NCBI GenBank assembly: GCA_021799555.1 | Contig: JAJZAG010000206.1 | Coordinates: forward strand, 1 to 6,935 | Direction: 5' to 3' | Source: Deltaproteobacteria bacterium | Lineage (GTDB): Bacteria; Desulfobacterota; Binatia; Binatales; Binataceae | DNA length: 6,935 bases | Part shown: piece by piece, positions 1-6,359 of the stretch | Position numbering within the stretch: position 1 is the first letter of the stretch | Layout: the number at the start of each line of letters is the position of its first letter | Program-made: the position numbers and the translations under genes | The notes under the pieces: generated by a model | The model's database searches: none | What the model was told of the DNA's origin: nothing | Seen by the model: only the letters and a program-made list of their open reading frames with translations

Positions 1-431
1 CGCAGATAGCGGTTTTCGCGGAACAGCGCCTTGGCCTCGAGCGCTTTGCCGACGACCGCTTTCAAATGCTCATTGGCAAACGGTTTGGTGATGTAATCGT
101 AGGCCCCTTCGTGCAGCGCCTCGACAGCCGATTCGACGCTCGCGTAAGCGGTGACGATAATCCCCATCATCTCGGGATCAATCGCGCGCATCCGCTTGAG
201 CAACTCGAGTCCGCTGCCGCCGCTGGTCAGGTTCAAATCGAGGATGGCCAGATCGATTTTCTCTTTCTCGAAGATTCCGAAGGCAGTCTCGGCCGATGCC
301 GCCTCGAAAACCTCGTAGCCTTCACTGCGCGAGAGTTGCACGATGATCGAGCGCATCAGCGGCTCGTCTTCCACGATCAGGACCCGGAACGGACCCGGGC
401 GCGGCGCGGCGAATGCGTGTTGCGCGCTCAT
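1..431 (-). CDS. Response regulator, NtrC-like receiver domain (partial, C-terminus outside window)
   Basis: Only the first 143 residues lie in the window; the gene continues past the left edge. They form a complete CheY-like receiver domain. The acidic pair is Glu21-Asp22, the phosphoacceptor is Asp65 (in ILDLNL), the switch residue is Thr94 (VTAYAS) and the conserved lysine is Lys116 (ITKPF). The helix after the receiver ends in FRENRYLR, the usual lead-in to the AAA+ sigma-54 interaction domain of NtrC, AtoC and ZraR relatives. Class is therefore inferred, not seen: the AAA+ and HTH domains are missing. The ATG at 431-429 overlaps the kinase TGA in an ATGA junction, indicating translational coupling and that the kinase upstream is its cognate partner. 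A sigma-54-type promoter before the divergent gene supports the NtrC-family reading. An alternative is another regulator class with a similar linker. Confidence 0.9.
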   Translation of the reverse strand, partial: MSAQHAFAAPRPGPFRVLIVEDEPLMRSIIVQLSRSEGYEVFEAASAETAFGIFEKEKIDLAILDLNLTSGGSGLELLKRMRAIDPEMMGIIVTAYASVESAVEALHEGAYDYITKPFANEHLKAVVGKALEAKALFRENRYL

Positions 432-2131
432 TGTCCCGCGGCGGCGCTTTGCGAAACGCTCGCTGCCTCGCTCACGGGTAGCAGGATTGTAATCTTGGTG
501 CCTTTGCCGACTTCGCTTTCGACGCGGATAGTGCCCTTGTTGGAAAGAATCAGGCGCTGGCACAGCGAAAGACCGAGTCCCGCGCCGGCGCCGGCGGGCT
601 TGGTGGTGAAGAACGGGTCGAAGATGCGCTCGAGATGCTCGCGGGGAATACCGACACCATTATCGACGACGCGAATCATCACGCGCAGATGCTCGCTGGT
701 GCTCGAAGTGGCGCGATTGCCAGTGATCACGCGTATCGCGCCGCCGGGTTTCTGACATGCGTCAGCGGCATTGTAGAGCAGATTGAGCAGCACCTGCTGA
801 ATTTCGTTATCGTCGGCGAAGGCGGCGAGCAGATCGGGGGCGAGCTGTGATTGAACGCTGATTGCGTTGAAGCGCTTATCGTAAGTAATGATGCGCAAGG
901 TGTCGGTGACCATCTGATTGACGTCGATTACCTTGTGCTGGGCGGCCGAGGGGCGCGCAAAATTAACCAGGTCTTTGAGGGTGCCCGAAATCCGCGTGAT
1001 CTGCGAAAGGATCGTGTGCAGGGTGGTGCGCCGCTGCAGGTCGGTCTCGGCGCTCAGCAGCGACTGGACCAGCGAGGAAATCGACGCGAGCGGGTTATTC
1101 ACTTCGTGCGCCACTCCAGCCGCAAAGGTGCCCGCCGCCGCGAGCCGCTCGGTGCGCAAGAGTGACTCGAGCATTTCGCGCCGCTGAGTCACGTCGTGCA
1201 GGATCATCTGGATGAACTGTTTGTCGCCGTAAGAAATCAACGCAGAGGTGACGTCGACGAAATAAGGACCGATCGGCAGATCGAGGGTTTGGTCGGAACC
1301 GTTGCGCAGCACATTTTCGAGCGACTTGATTGTGCTGCCTTGCAGCTCTGGCGGCACGAAATCGATCAAGCTGCGGCCGATAACTTCGTGCTTGGGCTCG
1401 TCGCGAAACATCTCGATAGCGGCGGCGTTCATTCCCAACACCTTCCAGGTGTGGGGTTCGATTTCATACATCGGATCGGGGGCGTGATTGACCGAGTTAC
1501 GGTACTTTTCTTCAGAAGCGCGCAACAGATGCTCGCGCGATTCGATGTAGAACTGCGACACCATCAGGCGCCGCTCATCGACCGCCGCGACTACCGCATT
1601 GCGCACCCGTTCCTGCATCGCACCGTGCAGCGAAGCGGTAACGTGCGCAAGGATAATCTGCTTGAGCGCAATATGAATCGTGTTGAATTGGGACGGCTTG
1701 GCCCGCGCCAGCATCCCTTCCTGACAGTGTTTGCGCAAATAGATATAGGTCGCCAGATCGTCGGGATCGCGCAAATGGTTCGTGAATCGAATGAGGGAAT
1801 TGACCAGCGCTTCACGATGCGCGCGTTGATGATGCTCATCAAGCGGGGGAGCACCGAGAATCACGATGATAGCCTGCGCCCACTGATCGACGATTCCGTC
1901 GAAGTGGCGATCGATCAAGTCCGCGGCGGCGGCGCGCGCTTCGAGGGCTTCGGGCGCGCGGCTGTAGGTCGTAGCGCCAAACAATCGCGCCAGTGTTTGC
2001 TCGATTGAGAGCAGTTGCTGACGAACCGACTCGATCTCCTGCGGCGTCGCCGTCATTCCGGCGTCACTCGGTTCACGCGGGGACTTGGATTTCGTCACGT
2101 GGAAGCATCCGCAAAGCTTAAGTGCCTTCAT
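428..2131 (-). CDS. Soluble PAS-domain sensor histidine kinase
   Basis: Autophosphorylating sensor kinase, 567 residues from this start, with no membrane segment, so probably cytosolic. In order: an all-helical N-terminal region (about 26-205) that resembles the RsbRD-type N-terminal sensor domain, a PAS domain (about 208-319, ending HDVTQRRE), the dimerisation/phosphoacceptor domain with His342 in the H-box GVAHEVNNPL, and an HATPase domain. The ATPase domain shows N-box Asn454 (NLLYNAADA), G1 box DNGVGIP (490-496), F-box FDPFFTTKP (from about 504) and G2 box GAGLGLSL. The H-box and ATPase features match the NtrB-like class that often pairs with NtrC-type regulators. The start is uncertain: the frame is open to a TTG at 2194, and ATGs lie at 2131 and 2056. 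None has a strong ribosome binding site. I prefer 2131 because third-position GC drops upstream of it; 2056 is also reasonable. The stop overlaps the regulator start by four bases. Confidence 0.92.
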   Translation of the reverse strand: MKALKLCGCFHVTKSKSPREPSDAGMTATPQEIESVRQQLLSIEQTLARLFGATTYSRAPEALEARAAAADLIDRHFDGIVDQWAQAIIVILGAPPLDEHHQRAHREALVNSLIRFTNHLRDPDDLATYIYLRKHCQEGMLARAKPSQFNTIHIALKQIILAHVTASLHGAMQERVRNAVVAAVDERRLMVSQFYIESREHLLRASEEKYRNSVNHAPDPMYEIEPHTWKVLGMNAAAIEMFRDEPKHEVIGRSLIDFVPPELQGSTIKSLENVLRNGSDQTLDLPIGPYFVDVTSALISYGDKQFIQMILHDVTQRREMLESLLRTERLAAAGTFAAGVAHEVNNPLASISSLVQSLLSAETDLQRRTTLHTILSQITRISGTLKDLVNFARPSAAQHKVIDVNQMVTDTLRIITYDKRFNAISVQSQLAPDLLAAFADDNEIQQVLLNLLYNAADACQKPGGAIRVITGNRATSSTSEHLRVMIRVVDNGVGIPREHLERIFDPFFTTKPAGAGAGLGLSLCQRLILSNKGTIRVESEVGKGTKITILLPVSEAASVSQSAAAGQ

Positions 2132-2344
2132 TGCCTCGAATCCTGCCGAAGGAGAATCAGAAGATGATCGCGAGGGTAGGTCCAGAGCCCGCAAAAGATG
2201 ACCGGTTGCTGGTGCGCATAAATAACCGATTCTTGTCCGAGATATAACATTCGCAATCTACCCAATCTAGCGATCCACGTTACTAAACCATGGATCTTTT
2301 GCAGCTTGCGAAGCGCTACACCGATCCCGCCGCTCGCGATTCAA

Positions 2345-2370
2345 CAACAATAATAAGTACGAAATTGTTG
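2345..2370. promoter_or_regulatory. Inverted repeat, candidate activator (enhancer) site
   Basis: A perfect 7-bp inverted repeat, CAACAAT (2345-2351) and ATTGTTG (2364-2370), separated by 12 bases. The arm centres are 19 bases apart. Its midpoint lies about 115 bases upstream of the transcript start predicted from the sigma-54-like promoter, within the usual range for binding sites of NtrC-family activators. That the neighbouring response regulator binds here is inference from position and symmetry. Confidence 0.45.
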
Positions 2371-2392
2371 CACCGCCATCCGATTTGGGTGC
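2369..2392. repeat. Second, partly overlapping inverted repeat (TGCACC / GGTGC)
   Basis: TGCACC at 2369-2374 and GGTGC at 2388-2392 form an inverted repeat overlapping the first by two bases. The half-sites resemble those of NtrC (TGCACC and GGTGCA), but the gap is 13 bases rather than the 5 of classical NtrC sites. It could be a second activator site, an alternative pairing of the same operator, or chance. Confidence 0.25.
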
Positions 2393-2445
2393 TTTGGGCC
2401 TGCCAGTTCGGCGAAAAGTCCTTACGAATCAAGGTATTTTCGCTC

Positions 2446-2460
2446 TGGCACGGCTTTAGC
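2446..2460 (+). promoter_or_regulatory. Candidate sigma-54 (RpoN) -24/-12 promoter
   Basis: The 15 bases read TGGCACG, four bases, then TAGC. The consensus is TGGCACG-N4-TTGC, so this differs at one position and keeps the essential GG and GC with correct spacing (GG at 2447-2448, GC at 2459-2460). Transcription would begin near 2471-2472, leaving a leader of about 20 bases before the ATG at 2492. It is intergenic, oriented toward the barrel gene, and lies beside a regulator whose linker looks NtrC-like. Predicted from sequence only. Confidence 0.6.
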
Positions 2461-2491
2461 TTTACTCGAGCAAGACGAGGTCACGGGTCAG

Positions 2492-3535
2492 ATGCGGTCC
2501 GACGTTAGCGCGCAGGATGGCATCACCGCCAAGGGCAACTACTTCTCACGCGCCGGTCGCAAATTTCTTTTCAAAGCGATGCGCCTGCCCGATGTGGGCG
2601 CGAGCCTGAACTTCGATCAGAAGCTTGCGCTGCGCAATCGCCTCGAGGATCTCAAGCTCGCGCACACGACAGGCCTTGTCGTAACGCAAGTGCAATCGCA
2701 GCCTGTTCTCGATATCGCCGCCCAGGCCGGGATGGTTGCGATGCTCGAGACGGGAGTTGCCTTGGATGATCTAGTTGATCGGCGCCGATGGAGATCTCTG
2801 ATTTCGCGCGTCGGGCATACCGCAGTGATAAATCGAGGACATCGTGCGCTCGGTGCGTATGTCATCGACTGTCAGATCGAATGCGACGAACTAAACGCCG
2901 TTGGCCCGATTAGAGCGCGGCGCAGGCTGCGCGAACTGATCCGCACGATAAAGAGCCGCGACCCGCACGTGATGGTTGCAATCGCGCATCGCGCTGACGC
3001 CTTGGCGCTGGCACTAAAGGAAGAAGATTTCGCTTTCGTGAAGACGCCGGCGCTGGATCCAATCGATCTACACGAGTTCATCGACAAACTGCGCAAGGTC
3101 ATAGGTTCCCGCCCGGCAGTGATCGAGTTTAGCGAAACGTCGATCGAGCAGGACGCCGCGATTGCGGCTGCATTTGCGGCCGGAGCCGCAGGCGTTATTG
3201 CGCGTCCGGTCGCGCTGCCCGGCGCACACGATTGGTTAGGAATCAGGATGCTGCGCGCCGCCGAGCGCATGCCTTTCGCCGCTTTCGACGCCGCTGACCT
3301 CCGAGCTGCTGAGATGGCGGTCGAGAGCGAGCCGATCCCGGCTGGGGGCGACCAACTCGAGCGTTCTCAAAGCGAAAACCGAGCGCAATATCAAGACCGG
3401 TCATACGCGGTAGCCGCCGCTGGGCTGGTCAATCTGGGACGACGTGCTTACCGCGCGCTCGGAGAGGCGATCCTGAATATCGAGCCGATTTCGCATATCG
3501 CGCCCGCGCGGGCCGTGCGACGGGCGAATCTATAG
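2492..3535 (+). CDS. Glycoside-hydrolase-like TIM-barrel protein, degenerate active site (hypothetical)
   Basis: A 347-residue protein with no signal peptide or membrane segment. Residues about 13-265 follow the pattern I recall for the N-terminal (beta/alpha)8 glycoside-hydrolase-like domain fused to family-2 glycosyltransferases. They open with a GNYF..AGRKFLFKA strand pair, then show alternating hydrophobic strands and amphipathic helices, GHRALGAYVID at the strand where Asn-Glu normally sits, SRDPH, then VIEFSETS and AGAAGVIARP. The usual Asn-Glu acid/base motif is replaced by DCQIE (126-130). A glutamate (Glu212 or Glu215) remains where the nucleophile strand is expected. The tail (about 280-347) is low in recognisable features and no glycosyltransferase follows. 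It may be a binding or scaffold protein, or a remnant of a fusion. A weak GAGG (2477-2480) lies 11 bases before the ATG. Family assignment is from memory of motifs and is moderately uncertain; that an intact gene lies here is more secure. Confidence 0.72.
   Translation: MRSDVSAQDGITAKGNYFSRAGRKFLFKAMRLPDVGASLNFDQKLALRNRLEDLKLAHTTGLVVTQVQSQPVLDIAAQAGMVAMLETGVALDDLVDRRRWRSLISRVGHTAVINRGHRALGAYVIDCQIECDELNAVGPIRARRRLRELIRTIKSRDPHVMVAIAHRADALALALKEEDFAFVKTPALDPIDLHEFIDKLRKVIGSRPAVIEFSETSIEQDAAIAAAFAAGAAGVIARPVALPGAHDWLGIRMLRAAERMPFAAFDAADLRAAEMAVESEPIPAGGDQLERSQSENRAQYQDRSYAVAAAGLVNLGRRAYRALGEAILNIEPISHIAPARAVRRANL
3530..3535. other. Overlapping convergent stop codons (CTATAG)
   Basis: The plus-strand barrel gene ends with TAG at 3533-3535 and the minus-strand hemW ends with TAG at 3532-3530. 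The two coding regions overlap by six bases, and the shared six form the palindrome CTATAG. No terminator hairpin fits between the genes, so any termination must occur inside the opposite gene. Confidence 0.9.
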
Positions 3536-4717
3536 GAATTCGGCAAAGACGGAATCGGCGAGCTCGAGTCCACGCTCGGTCAGGCGAACCTTCTCGGCTG
3601 AGCGTTCGAGCAGACCGCCTTCGAACAGGCGTGCGGCGGTGGCCCCAAAGCGGGTATCGAACTCCACGCCAAACCGCGCGTGAAAATCAGCGGTCGCGAA
3701 CCCGTCGCGCAAGCGAAGATTCAGAAATATGAATTCGCTCGCGCCAGTCGCCGCGTCGATCTCCTCGGCTCCCGCCTCGGCGATTCCTTCTCCGAGCGCG
3801 GCCTTGATGTATACTCCCGGCGCGCGATGATTCCACCATCGTCGGCCGTAGCCTTCATGGCCAAGCGCGAAGCTGTGCGCTCCCGCTCCGACGCCGACAT
3901 AGCTCTGCGCGCGCCAGTAAGTCAGGTTGTGGCGCGCTTCGCAGCCGGGGCGCGCATAATTTGAAATTTCGTACATCTTGTATCCGCGCCGCGGGATCTC
4001 CTCGCGCACGAACGAGTACATCGCGGCCTGCTCGTCGCTGCCGGCCGGCGTTATTCGTCCGCGCTTCATTTCGGCGAAGAAAGCGGTTCCTTCCTCGAAC
4101 GTCAGGTTATAAGCGGAGAGATGGTCGGGTTCGAGGGCGGCAGCCTCGGCGATATCATTTCTCACCGCCGCAAGCGTCTGGCCCGGGACCGCGAAGATCA
4201 GGTCGAGATTGATCCGTTCAAAGCCCGCCCGGTGCGCCATTCGTGCGGCTGCGCGGGTCTCTTCAGCGCTATGAATGCGGCCCAGAAATCTGAGCGTGGC
4301 GGCGTTGAACGATTGCGCGCCGAAGCTTATGCGGTTGATCCCAGTGGCGCGAAACCCGGCAAGCTTGGCGGGACCGACGGTGCCGGGATTCGCCTCGAGG
4401 GTGATCTCGGCGCCCGACTCGATTCCGAAACGGCGGTCGGCGGCATCAAGGATTTTGCCGATCGAATCCGGCGCGAACAGCGACGGCGTTCCGCCGCCAA
4501 AGAAGACCGTGCGAAGCCGCTGGCCGGAAAATGGCGCCTCGGCGCTGCGACGCTCGATCTCGCGGATTAGCGCGCGTGTGTAATCGTCCTCAGGCCAGGT
4601 TGATGCCGCGTACGAATTGAAATCGCAATACGGGCACTTCGCCTGGCAGTAAGGAATATGGACGTACAGCGAGAAACTCATCGAGCACATCTTATGGCGG
4701 TGCGCCGCGCGTTGCAT
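3530..4717 (-). CDS. hemW: HemW, radical SAM heme chaperone (coproporphyrinogen oxidase-like)
   Basis: A 395-residue radical SAM protein. The 4Fe-4S ligands are Cys24, Cys28 and Cys31 in YCQAKCPYCDF; the CX3CX2C is followed by Asp-Phe, not by the extra cysteine of true HemN. The SAM-binding region includes GGGTPS (74-79) and EANPGT (108-113). GINRISFGAQSF (126-137), LDLIFAVPGQT (171-181) and YEISNYARPGCEARHN (249-264) are HemW signatures, and residues about 320-395 form the HemW C-terminal domain. Family knowledge: HemW binds heme and delivers it to respiratory proteins; the group was long annotated as oxygen-independent coproporphyrinogen III oxidase, an activity it lacks. The first 12 residues are probably not essential: ATGs at 4690 and 4681 would place the start closer to the LYVHIP strand, as in homologues, and no start has a strong ribosome binding site. 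It lies 120 bases after the NIL gene and its stop overlaps that of the convergent barrel gene. Confidence 0.93.
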   Translation of the reverse strand: MQRAAHRHKMCSMSFSLYVHIPYCQAKCPYCDFNSYAASTWPEDDYTRALIREIERRSAEAPFSGQRLRTVFFGGGTPSLFAPDSIGKILDAADRRFGIESGAEITLEANPGTVGPAKLAGFRATGINRISFGAQSFNAATLRFLGRIHSAEETRAAARMAHRAGFERINLDLIFAVPGQTLAAVRNDIAEAAALEPDHLSAYNLTFEEGTAFFAEMKRGRITPAGSDEQAAMYSFVREEIPRRGYKMYEISNYARPGCEARHNLTYWRAQSYVGVGAGAHSFALGHEGYGRRWWNHRAPGVYIKAALGEGIAEAGAEEIDAATGASEFIFLNLRLRDGFATADFHARFGVEFDTRFGATAARLFEGGLLERSAEKVRLTERGLELADSVFAEFL

Positions 4718-4837
4718 CCCATCGCAATCGACGAGAGTCCGGCGCGGCCGCTGTGAGATTGCTCGTGCATGTCCGCCACGCGTGCGGTAATGATGTTATG
4801 GAAGGGAGGATCGCGAAGGTGGTTGAGTGGCGCGCGG

Positions 4838-5083
4838 CTACTCGATTACGTTTTTCTCGATCGTTTCGACGGTCACGCCTGAGTTGCGCAGCCATACGAT
4901 TGCGCGTTCGATCTGATCGCGGGTCCCTTCAAATTCGAGCGCTACAAGGCCCATTTCCTCCGACACGCTCGCACCGCGGATGTTAAACACCAGGTCGAAC
5001 TTTTTCACCAGATGATAAAGGATTGGTTCCTTGATCAATGTGCGCGGGTAGCTCAAGTAGTAGCGTTCGTGGACGCGTTCCAT
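4838..5083 (-). CDS. Stand-alone NIL-domain protein
   Basis: An 81-residue protein that is essentially one NIL domain. It starts with a beta strand (RYYLSYP), then helix KEPILYHLVKKF, strand VFNIRGASV, strand GLVALEFEG, helix TRDQIERAIVWLRNSG and a last strand VTVETIE, a ferredoxin-like fold. Family knowledge: NIL domains form the C-terminal methionine-sensing part of the MetN transporter ATPase, and NIL-ferredoxin fusions take part in sulfur incorporation into homocysteine in methanogens. Here it lacks both an ATPase and iron-sulfur cysteines. Its ATG abuts the cysM stop (TAAATG) and a good ribosome binding site lies inside the end of cysM, so the two are almost certainly co-translated. A role as an amino-acid sensor or accessory factor for the cysteine pathway is inference. 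Confidence 0.85.
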   Translation of the reverse strand: MERVHERYYLSYPRTLIKEPILYHLVKKFDLVFNIRGASVSEEMGLVALEFEGTRDQIERAIVWLRNSGVTVETIEKNVIE

Positions 5084-6115
5084 TTAGCGGTCACCTGCGG
5101 AGCGCTTGCGATGCCACTCCTGCCATCCGATCCACAGATTAGTCGATAGATACTTGTCGCCGAAGTCCGGGAAGATCGTCACGACGCATCCTTCGCGGAT
5201 TGATTGTGCAACCTTGATTGCCGCTATCATCGCCGCTCCCGACGATTGGCCGACCAGCACGCCCTCGTCGTGGCCGAGCGTATAGACCATGTCATAGGCT
5301 TCTTCAGTGCCGACCGCGATCTTCGAGTCGAGTTCCTTTTCGTGGTAGATGCCCGGGACGATCGACGACGCCATGTGTTTGAGTCCCTCAAGCCCGTGCA
5401 TCGCGTCGTCCGGTTCGACGCCGATCACCTGGACGCGCGGATTGACGGACTTAAGGTAACGCCCGGTTCCCATCAGGGTGCCGCTGGTGCCCATCGCGGC
5501 AACGAAATGGGTGACCTGGCCGCGCGTCTGCCGCCAGATTTCGGGGCCGGTGGTTTCGAAGTGAGCCAGAGGATTGGCCTCGTTGTTGTACTGGTCAGGC
5601 TTAAAGTACTTGGCGGGCTCGCGTTCGATAATCTTGCGGCACAACAGAATAGCCCCGTCCGATGATTCCATAGGATCGGAAAAGGTGATCTTTGCCCCGT
5701 ACGCTTCAATGATTTTCTTGCGCTCGCGGCTGACGTTTTCGGCCATCACGAGTTCGACCGGATAGCCGACCGCGGCGCCAACCATCGCGAGCGCGATACC
5801 CGTATTACCCGAGGTAGAATCGATAATCGTTTTGCCGGGGCGCAGGCTGCCGTCGGAAAGGCCGACCTCGATCATTTTGCGTGCGGCACGATCCTTGACG
5901 GAACCGCCCGGGTTGAACCCTTCAAGCTTGGCGAAAATCCGGACGCCGGGCGCGAGCTTGCCGTGCACCAGGCGCGTAATCTCGAGCAGCGGCGTGTTGC
6001 CGATAAGCTCGAGCACGCTGTTTGCGCGCGCGACCGGAACCACCTCGCGCTCGAGCGAGGGCGCGATACTAGCGTCCGCCCGCGATCGCTGGGACGATTG
6101 AAATGTCGTCGCCAT
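5084..6115 (-). CDS. cysM: Cysteine synthase, CysM type (CysO-dependent, inferred)
   Basis: A fold-type II PLP enzyme of the cysteine synthase family, 343 residues. Lys74 in NPGGSVKDRAA forms the Schiff base; TSGNTG (101-106) binds the substrate carboxylate; GTSGT (209-213) binds the PLP phosphate; Ser291 in GQSSGAA contacts the pyridine nitrogen. The gene directly follows a CysO-like carrier, as in Mycobacterium tuberculosis, where CysM uses O-phosphoserine and CysO thiocarboxylate instead of O-acetylserine and free sulfide. In my alignment from memory, the M. tuberculosis phosphate-binding Arg220 corresponds to Lys246 here (GLKHM), so donor choice is open. About 35 residues precede the conserved LELIGNTPL core, more than usual. 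The ATG at 6115 has an upstream AAGG but overlaps cysO by 47 bases; a GTG at 6043 would start 25 bases after the cysO stop and give a more typical length. An ordinary CysK role with free sulfide remains possible. Confidence 0.9.
   Translation of the reverse strand: MATTFQSSQRSRADASIAPSLEREVVPVARANSVLELIGNTPLLEITRLVHGKLAPGVRIFAKLEGFNPGGSVKDRAARKMIEVGLSDGSLRPGKTIIDSTSGNTGIALAMVGAAVGYPVELVMAENVSRERKKIIEAYGAKITFSDPMESSDGAILLCRKIIEREPAKYFKPDQYNNEANPLAHFETTGPEIWRQTRGQVTHFVAAMGTSGTLMGTGRYLKSVNPRVQVIGVEPDDAMHGLEGLKHMASSIVPGIYHEKELDSKIAVGTEEAYDMVYTLGHDEGVLVGQSSGAAMIAAIKVAQSIREGCVVTIFPDFGDKYLSTNLWIGWQEWHRKRSAGDR
5091..5096 (-). promoter_or_regulatory. Ribosome binding site of the NIL-domain gene
   Basis: AGGTGA on the minus strand, seven bases before the ATG at 5083 and inside the last codons of cysM. 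It fixes the start and shows that the NIL gene is translated from the cysM message. Confidence 0.7.
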
Positions 6116-6347
6116 CCTTGACCTTGGAATTGAGCGATTCGAGAAAACGGATATCGTCGCCGTTCAAATAGATATTGACGAAGCGGCGAATCTCGCCCTT
6201 GTCGTCAAGCAGGCGCTCGCGGATTCCCGGATGAAGCCGTTCGAGGTCTTCGAGCACCAGACGGATTGATGCTCCTTCGGCGGGAACTTCGTCCTTCCCT
6301 CCGGTGAAACGCCGAAGTGGGGTCGGAACTCTTACCCTGACTGCCAT
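6069..6347 (-). CDS. cysO: CysO-like sulfur-carrier protein (MoaD/ThiS family)
   Basis: A 92-residue ubiquitin-fold carrier. It follows M. tuberculosis CysO closely as I recall it: VRVPTPLRRFTGG at the start, RRFVNIYLNGDDIRF in the middle (54-68) and DGDDISIVPAIAGG near the end. Family knowledge: the C-terminal Gly-Gly is adenylated by a MoeB/MoeZ-type enzyme and converted to a thiocarboxylate, the sulfur donor for CysM; the M67/JAMM protease Mec then releases cysteine. Here one extra residue, Arg92, follows Gly90-Gly91, so proteolytic trimming should be needed. No activating enzyme or Mec homologue is in the window. The ATG at 6347 is chosen because GGAGGT lies 12 bases upstream; the in-frame TTG at 6371 lies before that site and would place it inside the gene. 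thrC lies upstream and cysM immediately downstream. Confidence 0.9.
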   Translation of the reverse strand: MAVRVRVPTPLRRFTGGKDEVPAEGASIRLVLEDLERLHPGIRERLLDDKGEIRRFVNIYLNGDDIRFLESLNSKVKDGDDISIVPAIAGGR

Positions 6348-6359
6348 TTGATATTCTTT

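Larger units (their letters stand above)
2132..2491. other. Intergenic region between divergent genes
   Basis: This stretch separates the minus-strand kinase from the plus-strand barrel gene. From about 2215 to 2460 it is visibly richer in A+T than its surroundings. It holds two overlapping inverted repeats (2345-2392) and a sigma-54-like promoter (2446-2460), both described separately. I found no convincing -35/-10 pair for the kinase and no Rho-independent terminator. A 72-codon frame at 2290-2508 crosses it but lacks a ribosome binding site and overlaps the next gene, so I do not call it. Confidence 0.7.

Noticed and set aside
561..575. TGGCACA resembling a -24 element inside the kinase gene
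   Set aside because: The GC of the -12 element is missing at the required spacing and the site is within coding sequence.
66..755. 229-codon plus-strand frame across the regulator and the kinase end
   Set aside because: Antisense to a clear receiver domain and a clear HATPase domain; its composition is Arg/Ala-rich as in shadow frames.
1196..2008. 270-codon plus-strand frame opposite the kinase
   Set aside because: It lies fully inside the kinase gene on the other strand, whose domains are unmistakable. Long antisense frames are expected in GC-rich genes.
2290..2508. 72-codon plus-strand frame in the intergenic region
   Set aside because: No ribosome binding site before its ATG, no recognisable motif, it overlaps the start of the next gene and covers the sigma-54-like promoter.
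4718..4837. Possible terminator or promoter in the gap before hemW
   Set aside because: Only a 4-bp stem (CCGC/GCGG) without a T-run, and no -35/-10 pair with proper spacing.
4692..4895. 67-codon minus-strand frame between the NIL gene and hemW
   Set aside because: It overlaps both the end of the NIL gene and the start of hemW in another frame and has no family features.
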